In this document: in pieces, positions 36,526 through 45,006 of the stretch
Layout of the letters: each line of letters begins with the position of its first letter
How positions within the stretch are numbered: position 1 is the first letter of the stretch
Assembly: GCF_004339565.1 (NCBI RefSeq)
Contig: NZ_SMFZ01000001.1
Coordinates: forward strand, 186,001 to 250,000
Reading direction: 5' to 3'
From: Pseudonocardia endophytica
Lineage (GTDB): Bacteria; Actinomycetota; Actinomycetes; Mycobacteriales; Pseudonocardiaceae
DNA: 64,000 nucleotides
Position numbers and translations under genes: made by a program
The notes under the pieces: model-generated
Told to the model about the DNA's origin: nothing
What the model saw: the letters and a program-made list of their open reading frames with translations, nothing else
The model's database searches: none

Positions 36526-37483
36526 GGGAAACGTGCCGACCCTGGACGATCTCGCGAACTCCCTCCGCGCCCATCCCGGCTGGACCTCGAAGTCCACGAT
36601 CGGGCTGGTCTCGGAGGTGCTCGGGCCCAGCGACTGGCAGGAGGGCCCCGGTGACGACGGGGCCGTCGTGCCGACCGCCGGCGGTCGTGTCGTGGCCTGC
36701 GGCGAGGCGCTGCTGCCCGCGTTCGTGGCCCGCGATCCCCGTGGCGCAGGCTTCGCCGCCGTGCTCACCAACGTCAACGACCTGGCCGCCATGGGCGCGG
36801 TCCCGCGCGGCATCGTGGACACCGTCGTCGCCGACGAGATGACCGCCCGCGCCGTCCTGGAGGGCATCCGGCACGCGTGCACGTTGTACGACGTCGAGGT
36901 GCTCGGCGGGCACCTGACCCGCCACGACGGCGAGCCGGCCGTGTCCGCGTTCGGCGTCGGCGAGGTCGACGTGCCGTTGTCGGTGACGCGGGCCAGGCCC
37001 GGCCAGAGCCTCGTCGTCGCCGCGGCGACGGACGGACGCATGCGCGCCGACTTCCCGTTCTTCCCGGCGTTCGAGCAGCGCGCCGAGCGCTCCGCGGGCG
37101 ACGTCCGGACGCTCGCCCGGCTGGCGTCGACCGGAGCGGCCGTGGCGGCCAAGGACATCAGCATGGCGGGACTGGTCGGGTCGCTGGCGATGCTGCTCGA
37201 GTGGGGACCGCTCGGCGTGACGCTCGACCTGGACGCCGTGCCCGCCCCCGCCGGGGTGGCCCCGCTCGCGTGGCTGACCTGCTTCCCGAGCTTCGGCTTC
37301 CTGCTGTGCGTCCGGCCCGGCCGGGAGGGCGAGGCGCTGGCGGCGTTCCACGAGCGCGGGATCGCGGCCGCGGTCGTCGGAGAGCTGGACGACACGGGCC
37401 TGCTCGACCTGCGCCGCGGGACCGAGACCGCGACCGTGGTCGACCTGCGGACCGAACCGGTCACCCGTCTGGTGCGCCGGTGA
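36524..37483 (+). CDS. sll0787-family AIR synthase-like protein
   Basis: 319 residues. PurM/ThiL-type fold: GDDGAVVPTAGGRVVACGEALLP, VLTNVNDLAAMGAVPRG, LGGHLTRHDGEPAVSAFG, VVAAATDGRMRADFPFF and AKDISMAGLVGSLAMLLEW. This is the AIR synthase-like family of the Nit1C cluster (TIGR04049 as I recall), an ATP-using enzyme of unknown substrate. ATG 36524 or GTG 36533 may start translation; neither has a strong ribosome binding site. Divergent from the ComA-like gene. Confidence 0.85.
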   Translation: MGNVPTLDDLANSLRAHPGWTSKSTIGLVSEVLGPSDWQEGPGDDGAVVPTAGGRVVACGEALLPAFVARDPRGAGFAAVLTNVNDLAAMGAVPRGIVDTVVADEMTARAVLEGIRHACTLYDVEVLGGHLTRHDGEPAVSAFGVGEVDVPLSVTRARPGQSLVVAAATDGRMRADFPFFPAFEQRAERSAGDVRTLARLASTGAAVAAKDISMAGLVGSLAMLLEWGPLGVTLDLDAVPAPAGVAPLAWLTCFPSFGFLLCVRPGREGEALAAFHERGIAAAVVGELDDTGLLDLRRGTETATVVDLRTEPVTRLVRR

Positions 37484-37491
37484 CCGCTCGC

Positions 37492-37839
37492 CTACCGTGC
37501 CACCAGCTCGAGCAGCTGCGCGCCGCCGACGGCGCCGGACGCGGCACGCAGCGCGACGTCCGTGGCGAGGCCGAACAGCCGTTCCATGCGGTCCTGGTCG
37601 CGCCAGACGTGCGTCATGGCGAAGTCGTTCCAGCGCTCCGGCGGGACGACGGCCGCGTCGCTGTAGTCCAGCTCCTGCCACGTGACGGCGAGCTCGAGAA
37701 GCTCCAGCAGCTCGTCGAAATCGGTCTCGACGAGCAGCAGCCGGTCGTGGTGGTGCGCGTGCCGGCGACGGTCCGCGCAGCGGCACCACGCGGCGTCGAG
37801 CGACAGGGTCGCCGTCAGGGGTTCCATCTGGGTCGTCAT
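37492..37839 (-). CDS. Small Cys/His-containing hypothetical protein
   Basis: 115 residues, not recognised. AAWCRCADRRRHAHHHDRLL gives a dense Cys/His/Arg segment that might bind metal, followed by acidic leucine-rich helices (FDELLELLELAVTW) and MTHVWRDQDRMERLFG. ATG 37839 is preceded by GAGGAGGTG. Divergent from osmC across 97 bases. Convergent with the AIR synthase-like gene. Confidence 0.6.
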   Translation of the reverse strand: MTTQMEPLTATLSLDAAWCRCADRRRHAHHHDRLLLVETDFDELLELLELAVTWQELDYSDAAVVPPERWNDFAMTHVWRDQDRMERLFGLATDVALRAASGAVGGAQLLELVAR

Positions 37840-37936
37840 CGCGACACCTCCTCCTCTCGGGACGCGACGGGCGTGACGCGAAGCACGATGTCCGACGATG
37901 TTGCACGGTTGTTGCAGGGGAACGAGGAGGTCGTAC

Positions 37937-38326
37937 GTGGAACGCACCGTCACCGCCGTCCGCGAGGAGGGCCTGCGCTGCCGGGTCCGCGCCGGCGCGT
38001 TCGATCTGGTGGTCGACGAACCGGAGTCGGTCGGCGGGACCGACAGGGGCCCGCAGCCGACCGAGCTGTTCCTCGCGTCCGTGGCGTCCTGTTTCACGCT
38101 GGCGCTGTCCTGGAGCGCGCGCAAACGCGACCTCGACCCGTCGTCGATCGAGGTCGAGACGACCGGGATCTACGACGGGCCGCGCTTCTCCACCGTGCGG
38201 ATCGTCGCGAAGGTCGGGGGGCTGGAGGCGGAGGAGGTCGCGACGCTGGTCACGGCGGCCGAGCGGGTCTGCTACGTGACGAACACCCTGCGCAGGGCGC
38301 CCGAGATCGAGATCGACTGGGAGTGA
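37937..38326 (+). CDS. OsmC-family protein
   Basis: 129 residues. VDEPESVGGTDRGPQPTELFLASVASCFTLALSW holds the conserved Glu and first Cys of the OsmC/Ohr fold, and AAERVCYVTNTLRR the second Cys. The short form resembles OsmC-like redox proteins rather than Ohr. GTG 37937 is preceded by GAGGAGG. Likely reduces organic hydroperoxides or handles thiols. LarC follows after 127 bases in which I see nothing distinctive. Confidence 0.85.
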   Translation: MERTVTAVREEGLRCRVRAGAFDLVVDEPESVGGTDRGPQPTELFLASVASCFTLALSWSARKRDLDPSSIEVETTGIYDGPRFSTVRIVAKVGGLEAEEVATLVTAAERVCYVTNTLRRAPEIEIDWE

Positions 38327-38453
38327 CGGTCGTGCTCCACGCGGGCACCGGACTCGTCGGCGACATCGCGCGCGCGGCGCGGCGGGCCGCGTCTTTCCGT
38401 GACCCGTTCCGCGGGGCCCGCGGTGATCAGCGGCGCGATCGCCGGACGGCTCG

Positions 38454-39704
38454 ATGATCGGCTGGGTGGACGCGTCGGCGGGGGCGTCCGGGGACATGCT
38501 GCTCGGTGCGCTGGTCGGCGCCGGGGTGCCGGTTCGGGTGCTGCAGTCGGCGGTGGACTCCGTCGCGCCGGTGCCGCTGTCGGTCTCGTCGGTGGTGCGC
38601 GGCGGTCTGGCCGCGCTGCGCTGCTCTCCCTCGCTTCCGGACGCGCCCCCGGACTCGGCTCCGCACCCGGCTCCGCACCCGGCTCCGCACCCGGCTCCGC
38701 ACCCGGCTCCGGACGGGCCGCACCCGCACCGGACGTGGGCCGACGTGTCCGCTCTGCTCGCCGCGTCGTCGCTGGCGCCGCCGGTGCGGTCCCGTGCCGA
38801 GGCCGCGTTCGGGGCGCTGGCGCGGGCCGAGGGGGCGGTGCACGGCATCCCGCCGGAGCAGGTCACGTTCCACGAGGTCGGGGCGCTGGACGCGATCGCC
38901 GACGTGGTCGGGGTGTGCGCCGGGCTCGTGCACCTCGGGCTCGAGCGGCTCGTCGTGTCTCCGGTGGCCGTCGGGTCGGGCCGGGTCGACTCCGGGCACG
39001 GGTCGCTGCCGGTGCCCGCACCCGCCGTCGTCGAACTGCTGCGCGGGGTCCCGACGCTCGCCGGCCCGGGTGATCGCGAGTCCTGCACGCCGACCGGAGC
39101 GGCGCTGCTGCGGACCTGGGCCTCCGACTTCGGTCCGCAACCGGCGATGGCCGTGTCGGACATCGGGATCGGAGCGGGCTCGCGCGATCCGGCCGGGCAC
39201 CCGAACGTGCTCCGGCTGCTCGTCGGGCACCCGCCGGACGATTCCCCCGGGACGATCACGCTCCTGGAGGCCAATGTGGACGACCAGGACCCCCGCGTCT
39301 GGCCGACCGTACTGGCCGACCTCCTCGCCGCCGGAGCGGTGGACGCCTGGCTCGTGCCGATCACGATGAAGAAGGGCCGCCCGGCGCACACGGTCTGTGC
39401 GCTCGTACCGCCCGCTGCGGTCGCCGCGGCGCGCTCCGTGCTGTTCACCGCGACGTCGACGATCGGCATCCGGGAGTCGACGCGCTCCCGCACCGTCCTC
39501 GACCGGGAGATCCGCACGATCACCGTCCACGGCCACGCGATCCGGGTGAAGATCGCCCGCAACGCCGGGACGGTGGTCGACGCCCAGCCCGAGTTCGACG
39601 ACGTCGAGTCCGCCGCCCGCGCCCTCGGCCTCCCCGTCCGCGTGGTGCTCACCGACGCCGTCCGCGCCGTCCCCGAGTCGTGGCACACCGAGCCACCTCA
39701 CTGA
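38454..39704 (+). CDS. larC: LarC-like nickel pincer cofactor insertion protein
   Basis: 416 residues. WVDASAGASGDMLLGALVGAG, VTFHEVGALDAIADVVG, ESCTPTGAALLRTWA, LLEANVDDQDPRVWPTVLADLL and PITMKKGRPAHTVCALV are the LarC/DUF111 pattern; LarC inserts nickel into the pyridinium-3,5-bisthiocarboxylate cofactor. Residues about 67-84 are an HPAP tandem encoded by four copies of a 12-base unit (38657-38704), in the linker where other LarC proteins have a His-rich metal tail. LarB, LarE and LarA are not in the window. Confidence 0.88.
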   Translation: MIGWVDASAGASGDMLLGALVGAGVPVRVLQSAVDSVAPVPLSVSSVVRGGLAALRCSPSLPDAPPDSAPHPAPHPAPHPAPHPAPDGPHPHRTWADVSALLAASSLAPPVRSRAEAAFGALARAEGAVHGIPPEQVTFHEVGALDAIADVVGVCAGLVHLGLERLVVSPVAVGSGRVDSGHGSLPVPAPAVVELLRGVPTLAGPGDRESCTPTGAALLRTWASDFGPQPAMAVSDIGIGAGSRDPAGHPNVLRLLVGHPPDDSPGTITLLEANVDDQDPRVWPTVLADLLAAGAVDAWLVPITMKKGRPAHTVCALVPPAAVAAARSVLFTATSTIGIRESTRSRTVLDREIRTITVHGHAIRVKIARNAGTVVDAQPEFDDVESAARALGLPVRVVLTDAVRAVPESWHTEPPH

Positions 39705-39729
39705 GGGTACTGACGCCTCCGCCACGCTC

Positions 39730-40164
39730 ATGATCAGCGGAACCGGCAGCAACGCGCCACCACTGGCGCGCCTCGACCACTCCCGCCGATCATCACCGAC
39801 CCGCCGCTCATCCCGCAACCCATGATCGGCAGAACCGGCGACAACGCGCCACCAGTGGCGCACTTCAGCCACTCCCGCGGATCATCGCCGGCCGGCCCGC
39901 TCATCCCGCAACCCATGATCGACAGAACCGGCAGCAACGCGCCACCAGTGGCGCACCACGACCACTCCCGCCGATCATCACCGACCCGCCCGCTCATCCC
40001 GCAACCCATGATCAGCGGAACCGGCAACAACGCGCCACCAGTGGCGCACTTCAGCCACTCCCGCGGATCATCGCCGGCCGGCCCGCCCATCCCGCAACCC
40101 ATGATCAGCGGAACCGGCAGTAACGCGCCACCAGTGGCGCGCCACGACCACTCCCGCCGATCAC
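39730..40164. repeat. Tandem array of five 64-bp palindromic elements, 93-bp period
   Basis: Units at 39730-39793, 39822-39885, 39915-39978, 40008-40071 and 40101-40164. Each runs from ATGATC to GATCAT (the last ends GATCAC), with outer arms ATGATCAGCGG/CCGCCGATCAT and an inner hairpin GCGCCACCAGTGGCGC. Spacers of 28-29 bases end CATCCCGCAACCC and alternate between two variants. Single copies recur at 40428-40491, 40531-40594, 59302-59365, 59565-59628 and 59646-59709. All ten are exactly 64 bases. Confidence 0.9.
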
Positions 40165-40216
40165 GACCCGGCCGACGCCCCTCAGACGCAGGGGCAGGCC
40201 GCGGCCACCCGCTGAC

Positions 40217-40265
40217 ATGGCACTCATGGCTGTCACGCATGCCGGTCGACAGCCACCAGTGCCAT
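40217..40265. repeat. Long inverted repeat (18-bp arms)
   Basis: Arms at 40217-40234 and 40248-40265 (ATGGCACTCATGGCTGTC and its near-complement) pair in 16 of 18 positions around a 13-base loop. Distinct from the 64-bp element. No following T-run, so not a classical terminator. Confidence 0.6.
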
Positions 40266-40427
40266 CTCAACCGGATTGCGCTCTCCGAGCCGGCGCACGG
40301 CGCGGCCACCCGCTCGTAGCTCGCCGTCGCAGGTCGCGGCGCACGGTGCAACGCCAGCCGGGCCCCGCCGGTCCGGTCTACGCCGGGTCACCGCGCCCCG
40401 CCCGACCCGGCGCCAGCTGGCGGGTCC

Positions 40428-40594
40428 GTGATCAGCGGAAATGGTCGGAAGGCGCCACCGGTGGCGCATCTCGACCAGTTCCCCCGATCACCGCCGACCC
40501 GCCGGACCCGCCCACTCACCCGGCAACCCCATGATCGGCGGAACCGGCAACACCGCGCCACACACGGCGCACCTCGACCAGTCCCGCCGATCAT
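40428..40594. repeat. Two further copies of the 64-bp palindromic element
   Basis: Copies at 40428-40491 (begins GTGATC, ends GATCAC) and 40531-40594 (begins ATGATC, ends GATCAT). The second has a changed inner hairpin, GCGCCACACACGGCGC, and both are more diverged than the tandem array. The paired changes at the ends of the first copy keep the palindrome intact. Confidence 0.85.
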
Positions 40595-40679
40595 CGGGGC
40601 AGGGCGGCGACCCCGCAGCCCAGGCGCCGAGGAGCCCGCGAATCGTGGCGTGTCCCGACGTCCGCACCGCCCGTGCGCG

Positions 40680-42899
40680 TCAGGCGTCCCCGCTCCCGAG
40701 CTCACCGTGCGTCCTGCGCAGATCGATCGGAACCGTGGGAGGGTCTTGAACTCCACCGGGTGGGAGCGCCATCAGACCGTCGCGACGGCGTTGGTAGTCG
40801 ATGATCCGACGTCGCCGCCGTTCTCGTTCGTGCTTGACCCAGTCGCCACCTTCCGACGCAATAGCCTCGAGAATACGTAGGGCAGCATTGATTCCGGACG
40901 AGTCGCGCGCGAGCTCGAGAAGTGTCCGCGGATCTTCCCTCAGCCGATCGATCAGTCCTTCGTCATAGTTTCCCACGACGACCCGGAGCCACTGCTGATT
41001 GTTCAACGTCAGGCGGAGCTCCTGGGAGAGGACCAGCTTGCCGGACGTCGATTCCTCGCTCTCGCGAGGTTGCGGAATCGAGCGCGAGGACGGTCCACTG
41101 CCGATTCGGATGCCCGCTTCCTCGACCTTCGCCGACGAGATCGCTTCGTAGCGGAACGAACTCCGGTTCTCATTGCTCATGATCCCCGATCCAAAGTCGA
41201 GATCGACGACTGCATGCCGGATTCCGCTCTCGCTCAGCAAGAATACCTGAAGAATGTACCGCGAATGACGTAGAGGGCCGAACAGAACCCTCGCTCGACA
41301 ACCGGAAGAAGCACCTTCTACGAGGATCACACTACCGATCAGATCTCTGTTGGCGAATCCGCTCTGCCTCATCACCATCGCCTTGAGATAGGCTTTGTCG
41401 TAGTCGAGCCAGATGGCCATCTCCGCGTCTGTCGGCCGGTCTTCCATGCTCTTCCACCAGTCCGCGTACGCCTTCCGCTCCTCGCGTAGGCGCGCGGCAG
41501 CTTCTTCAGCGCGATGCGTCGCCGCCAACGTCCGCCGGACAAGCCGTGACCCGCCGATGATGATCATCACGGAGGCGCCGCCGAGTCCGAATGTGGTCGC
41601 GACTCCGGAGAAGGCCGACTGGGCTACCAGGTTACCGGCGAACACGACGAACCCTGTCATACAGGTCGCGATACCGGCGACGGTCGCCGCGATGACCCCG
41701 GGCAGGTGCCGGTGGTCCGCCGAAGAAGTGCGTAACCGTCCTTTTCGCCACTGCTCGGCGACACGATCGCACCGCCACCGGATCAACCATTCCACCTCGG
41801 CGACGCGGGGGACCGGATCGACCTCTCCGAACTGCGCTGCGATGTCGTGGGCAATCCATGCGCCGGCCACACGCGTGTCGTGGTTCCAGCGCCTCAGCCC
41901 CTCGGGATCCTCGGGCGCGTGCTTCGCGATCCAGAACTGGACGCGGCGCAACAACGCATCCGAGAACCCGGACCCGGTCGCAGGGTTGTATCGCCACTGC
42001 CGCTCCACACGGGGATGCGTGGTCTGCCGGGCGTCCAGGACCGATCTGCGTACCCGACCACGAACGACGTCGAGGCCGAAGGTGACCGCCACTCCCGATC
42101 CGACGGCGATCAGCAGGATCGCCAGGGCGAACAACCACGAACTCGCGCCCAGCAGGAGCGGGCCGCCCAGATACACACAGAGCAGGAGGAGGGCGGTGCC
42201 TCCTACGACCATCCACACCGCACCCGAGCTCTCATCCCGGTTCTCGGGCGGGGTGATGCGAGGCGGGATCGGCTTGTCCTCGAAGAACTTCCACACCCGA
42301 TCGGTACGATCGTTGCCCATGCGCCGTCGCTCGACCTCGGCCGCGTCGTGCGCCTCCATCTGGTCCTGGAGGCCACCGGCAAGGATCATCTCCAGGTGAC
42401 GTCGAAGTTCTTCGCGTCGCGCGGCCGGGAGCCTCGAGTATCGGTCGAGCGCCCGTGCGAAGGCCGCCGGATCTGGATCGACCTGCTGCTCCTGAGCGGT
42501 CAACGCCGACACCAGTTCGGCGACTACGTCGACCGCGACGGCCCAGCCGTCCGACGGCCGGTCCCGGACGACCGCGAACGCCTGCGCCAACTGATCGAAC
42601 TCATCTCCGGAGAGATGGTCGAACGGTCTGTTACTCAGAACCGCCAGCGCCCAGTAGTACGCTACCTCATTTGACTTGTAGCCAGCCATGAAGGCCTCGC
42701 GGATCATTCCCTCCGCCTGGCGAGGCATATTGCCTTCGAGGTAGTTTCGTCCGACCCGGTACTTCTCTTCCCGCGTGGCACCAGAAAGCTGATAGAAGTT
42801 GGCGTCGCCGTGGACCACTCCTATCTGCGTATCGACGTGAGCATCACCCTCGGCGACGTTCGTATAAGCATTCTCCGCCGTCGTCGATGTCTCGGTCAT
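40680..42899 (-). CDS. Four-helix membrane protein with amyloid-like N-terminal motif (putative conflict-system effector)
   Basis: 739 residues. The N-terminal YTNVAEGDAHVDTQIGVVHG is nearly the same as the motif in the coupled upstream protein. About 200 mostly helical residues follow, then two membrane hairpins (about 227-275 and 400-455), a helical linker with EEAAARLREERKAYADWW, and a C-terminal soluble region. No known enzyme motif seen. ATG 42899 overlaps the upstream stop (ATGA). Third-codon GC is visibly lower than in neighbours, suggesting transfer. Architecture fits a pore-forming or membrane-acting effector of an immunity/conflict unit (inference). Confidence 0.7.
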   Translation of the reverse strand: MTETSTTAENAYTNVAEGDAHVDTQIGVVHGDANFYQLSGATREEKYRVGRNYLEGNMPRQAEGMIREAFMAGYKSNEVAYYWALAVLSNRPFDHLSGDEFDQLAQAFAVVRDRPSDGWAVAVDVVAELVSALTAQEQQVDPDPAAFARALDRYSRLPAARREELRRHLEMILAGGLQDQMEAHDAAEVERRRMGNDRTDRVWKFFEDKPIPPRITPPENRDESSGAVWMVVGGTALLLLCVYLGGPLLLGASSWLFALAILLIAVGSGVAVTFGLDVVRGRVRRSVLDARQTTHPRVERQWRYNPATGSGFSDALLRRVQFWIAKHAPEDPEGLRRWNHDTRVAGAWIAHDIAAQFGEVDPVPRVAEVEWLIRWRCDRVAEQWRKGRLRTSSADHRHLPGVIAATVAGIATCMTGFVVFAGNLVAQSAFSGVATTFGLGGASVMIIIGGSRLVRRTLAATHRAEEAAARLREERKAYADWWKSMEDRPTDAEMAIWLDYDKAYLKAMVMRQSGFANRDLIGSVILVEGASSGCRARVLFGPLRHSRYILQVFLLSESGIRHAVVDLDFGSGIMSNENRSSFRYEAISSAKVEEAGIRIGSGPSSRSIPQPRESEESTSGKLVLSQELRLTLNNQQWLRVVVGNYDEGLIDRLREDPRTLLELARDSSGINAALRILEAIASEGGDWVKHERERRRRRIIDYQRRRDGLMALPPGGVQDPPTVPIDLRRTHGELGSGDA

Positions 42900-43321
42900 T
42901 GAATCCCGCGCACGGCGTTGATCGCTTCGACGACCTTGACGGTCAGAGTCGACAGGCCCTCGACCAGCCCTTTGGCTCGCCTCATCATGATGATGAAGCG
43001 GCCCCGTTGCTGTTCATCGTCCAGCGGAAGGCACTCCGCGGCAGCGTCCACTTCTGCCCGGATCGCATCAGCGGTCGGCTCGTCGATCTCGTCCCGACTG
43101 CGGGCCCTCCGCAGCTCCACCTGAATCTCGTCGAGGAGCGCAGCCACGACGCGCGTCCCGGCGGACTGTGAGTAGGTGTCGCCGTCGGCATGATTGGCAG
43201 CTCTACCTTCCAACCGACCGATCTGGGCACCTACGCGTGCGTTGCCCTTCGCCACGTTCTTGTACGTGTCGCCCATACCGATCTGTGCCTCCCGACGCAC
43301 GACCACGGCGTCCGACTCCAT
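42896..43321 (-). CDS. Small partner protein with the same amyloid-like motif
   Basis: 141 residues from ATG 43321, or 126 from the internal ATG 43276 just ahead of the motif. YKNVAKGNARVGAQIGRLEG near the N-terminus is followed by a helical domain (VAALLDEIQVELRRARSRDE, then MMRRAKGLVEGLSTLTVKVV). The Q-I-G core with flanking N and G matches the pseudopalindrome/RHIM-like motifs described in bacterial amyloid signalling pairs. Coupled to the membrane protein, so it is likely the sensor, adaptor or immunity partner. No catalytic domain seen. Confidence 0.7.
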   Translation of the reverse strand: MESDAVVVRREAQIGMGDTYKNVAKGNARVGAQIGRLEGRAANHADGDTYSQSAGTRVVAALLDEIQVELRRARSRDEIDEPTADAIRAEVDAAAECLPLDDEQQRGRFIIMMRRAKGLVEGLSTLTVKVVEAINAVRGIQ

Positions 43322-43414
43322 CCGACCGGTCGGACCGTGAAGGTGGTCGCTGTCCGGAGTCGACGCGTTACCGAGCAGACGGTCGCCGCGAGGCCGGGGC
43401 GGTGGATGGCGAAC

Positions 43415-44251
43415 TCATTCGTCGTCGTCATCGTCGTCGGCGGCGGCGTCCTCCTCCATCCACCGCACGGCGAACGCGCAGATCTCCGCCGCGTCGGCGA
43501 CGAACGAGACGGCGTCCCCGGCGAACCCCGTCCGGCCGCCGCCGGACTCCACGAAGTCGGACACGATCGTCGCGAACGTGCTCCGCGTGTCCCGGCCGGT
43601 GATCTCGGCGCCGGTGTCGAACTCCTCGATCAGGCGCCACACGACACCCTCCGGCGTCGCGAACGGCACCTCCCAGTGCACGACCGACTTGTACTCGAGG
43701 TCGGCCATGTGCTCGGCGTGGCGCAGCAGCGTCATCGTCTCGACGGGCGCGCCGAGCATCGCCACCTTCCCGCCCACCTCGACGAGCTTCGCGAACGGCG
43801 ACCCGGGTCCGTAGCCAGGGTTCACCGGGTGGTCGGCGGTGAACCACTCGGCCCTGGCCCCGATCGCGGCGACCGACGCCCGTGGCGAGGCGCTCCGGAC
43901 CGCGCCCGGCCAGGTGCGCACGAACTCCGGCAGCACGCCGTGCGCCCGGTCGGCGCGGCTGGACCGCGCGTCGAACGGGGGGATGTGCTTGCGCCACCGC
44001 CGGGGCACGCGCCCGTCGACGTCGAGGACCACCTCGTAGAGCGCGTTCCAGCCGGTGTGGGCCAGCACCGTGCCGCTGGACGAGACGACGTCGAGCAGGG
44101 CGCCGACGAGCGTGTCCGGGCCGTCGATCATCGGCCCGATCTTGGTCAGGGAGCTGTGCACGAGCACCGAGTCACCCCGGCGCAGACCCAGCGAACGCAG
44201 GTCGGAGGCGAGGTCGGCGCGCGTGGCGAAGGGCTTCCCGGACGCGGACAC
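43415..44251 (-). CDS. AAC(3)-family aminoglycoside N-acetyltransferase-like protein
   Basis: 278 residues from GTG 44251, the family length; the frame continues to 44356 but would overlap the divergent RDD gene. VLVHSSLTKIGPMIDGPDTL, GTVLAHTGWN, SASPRASVAAIGARAEWFT, NPGYGPGSPFAKLVEVGG and MLGAPVETMTLLRHAEHMAD are the Antibiotic_NAT fold with the catalytic His region. Many relatives acetylate other amines, so resistance is not implied. The C-terminus is a run of Asp residues. The usual PxWT segment reads AHTGWN, a possible specificity change. Confidence 0.82.
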   Translation of the reverse strand: MSASGKPFATRADLASDLRSLGLRRGDSVLVHSSLTKIGPMIDGPDTLVGALLDVVSSSGTVLAHTGWNALYEVVLDVDGRVPRRWRKHIPPFDARSSRADRAHGVLPEFVRTWPGAVRSASPRASVAAIGARAEWFTADHPVNPGYGPGSPFAKLVEVGGKVAMLGAPVETMTLLRHAEHMADLEYKSVVHWEVPFATPEGVVWRLIEEFDTGAEITGRDTRSTFATIVSDFVESGGGRTGFAGDAVSFVADAAEICAFAVRWMEEDAAADDDDDDE

Positions 44252-44348
44252 GATCCGGAACCGTAGCCGTGTCCGGTCGCGAACGGGCCGCGTCCCGACG
44301 GGGTGAACGCCATGGACGGACCACACCGGGCCGGGCACAGTGCCGTCC

Positions 44349-44831
44349 ATGATCAATGATCAGGGCGCCGCACCGACCACGCGGGTCACCGGACGCCGGA
44401 TCGTCCAGTACGTCCTGGACCTGTTCCTGGCGGGGATCGTGCTGTCGGTGCTCGGCCTGATCGGCAACCTGATCGCTCCGGGCGCGGGCTTCGACCAGCT
44501 GAGTACCGGCATGACCTCGCTGAGCAGGCTCACCGCGAGCGGCGGCTGGCCGTCCGCGGCGGCCTCCCTGCTGACGATCCTGGTGTGGCTGGCCGTCTTC
44601 GTCGGCGTGCCGATCTGGAGGGGCCGCACCCCCGCGATGGCGCTGCTCGGCCTGCGGATCGTGCGGACCGACGGCACGCGCCCCTCCGGCGGTCAGCACC
44701 TCGGGCGGGCGCTCCTGCTCGTCGTCGACGGGTTCGCCGCAGGACTCGTCGGCTGGATCGTGATGCTGTGTTCGCGGCGGCGGCAGCGGATCGGCGACCA
44801 CGCCGCTGGCACGATCGTCGTCCGGGCCTGA
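44349..44831 (+). CDS. RDD-family membrane protein
   Basis: 160 residues. TGRRIVQYVLDLFLAGIVLSVL is the first membrane segment with the Arg/Asp pattern of RDD proteins; two more follow (LLTILVWLAVFVGVPIW and LLLVVDGFAAGLVGWIVMLC). PAMALLGLRIVRTDG and RQRIGDHAAGTIVVRA are the conserved C-terminal features. Possible transporter or envelope protein; role unknown. ATG 44349 was chosen over 44340 for lack of sequence similarity upstream. The 175 bases that follow hold nothing I can identify. Confidence 0.85.
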   Translation: MINDQGAAPTTRVTGRRIVQYVLDLFLAGIVLSVLGLIGNLIAPGAGFDQLSTGMTSLSRLTASGGWPSAAASLLTILVWLAVFVGVPIWRGRTPAMALLGLRIVRTDGTRPSGGQHLGRALLLVVDGFAAGLVGWIVMLCSRRRQRIGDHAAGTIVVRA

Positions 44832-45006
44832 GCCCGGACACGCGCCGGGCGCCGGCCGGGCGCCGACGGCTGCGACGGCGCCCGGCCTGACGGGCGTGCT
44901 GGCCGGCCGCGGTGCGGCCGGTTGACGATCCAACGACCGAACTGCGGTCCGGAGAACTGTCGCGGATCACGTTTCACCCCATCGGGTCGGGCGCGTCGCG
45001 GCACGG

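Larger units (their letters stand above)
39705..40679. other. 975-base gene-free region holding palindromic repeats
   Basis: No credible gene. It contains seven copies of the 64-bp palindromic element (five in tandem at 39730-40164, one at 40428-40491, one at 40531-40594) and a separate long hairpin at 40217-40265. In the remainder (40165-40216 and 40266-40427) I see no motif. Open frames here are created by the repeats themselves. Confidence 0.8.

Noticed and set aside
38427..39872. 481-codon minus-strand frame with VRSR repeats
   Set aside because: It is the antisense shadow of larC and its 12-base tandem repeat; codon bias and homology favour the plus strand.
39730..40164. CRISPR array (regular repeat-spacer period of 93 bases)
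   Set aside because: The spacers are nearly identical to each other and the 64-base unit is a nested palindrome that also occurs singly elsewhere; no cas genes.
39822..40319. 165-codon plus-strand frame through the repeat array
   Set aside because: Its product is a 31-residue repeat created by the 93-base period; no homology and no ribosome binding site.
43415..44251. Aminoglycoside resistance determinant
   Set aside because: Only the fold is clear; many AAC(3)-like proteins act on other substrates and the segment after the acetyl-CoA site is altered.
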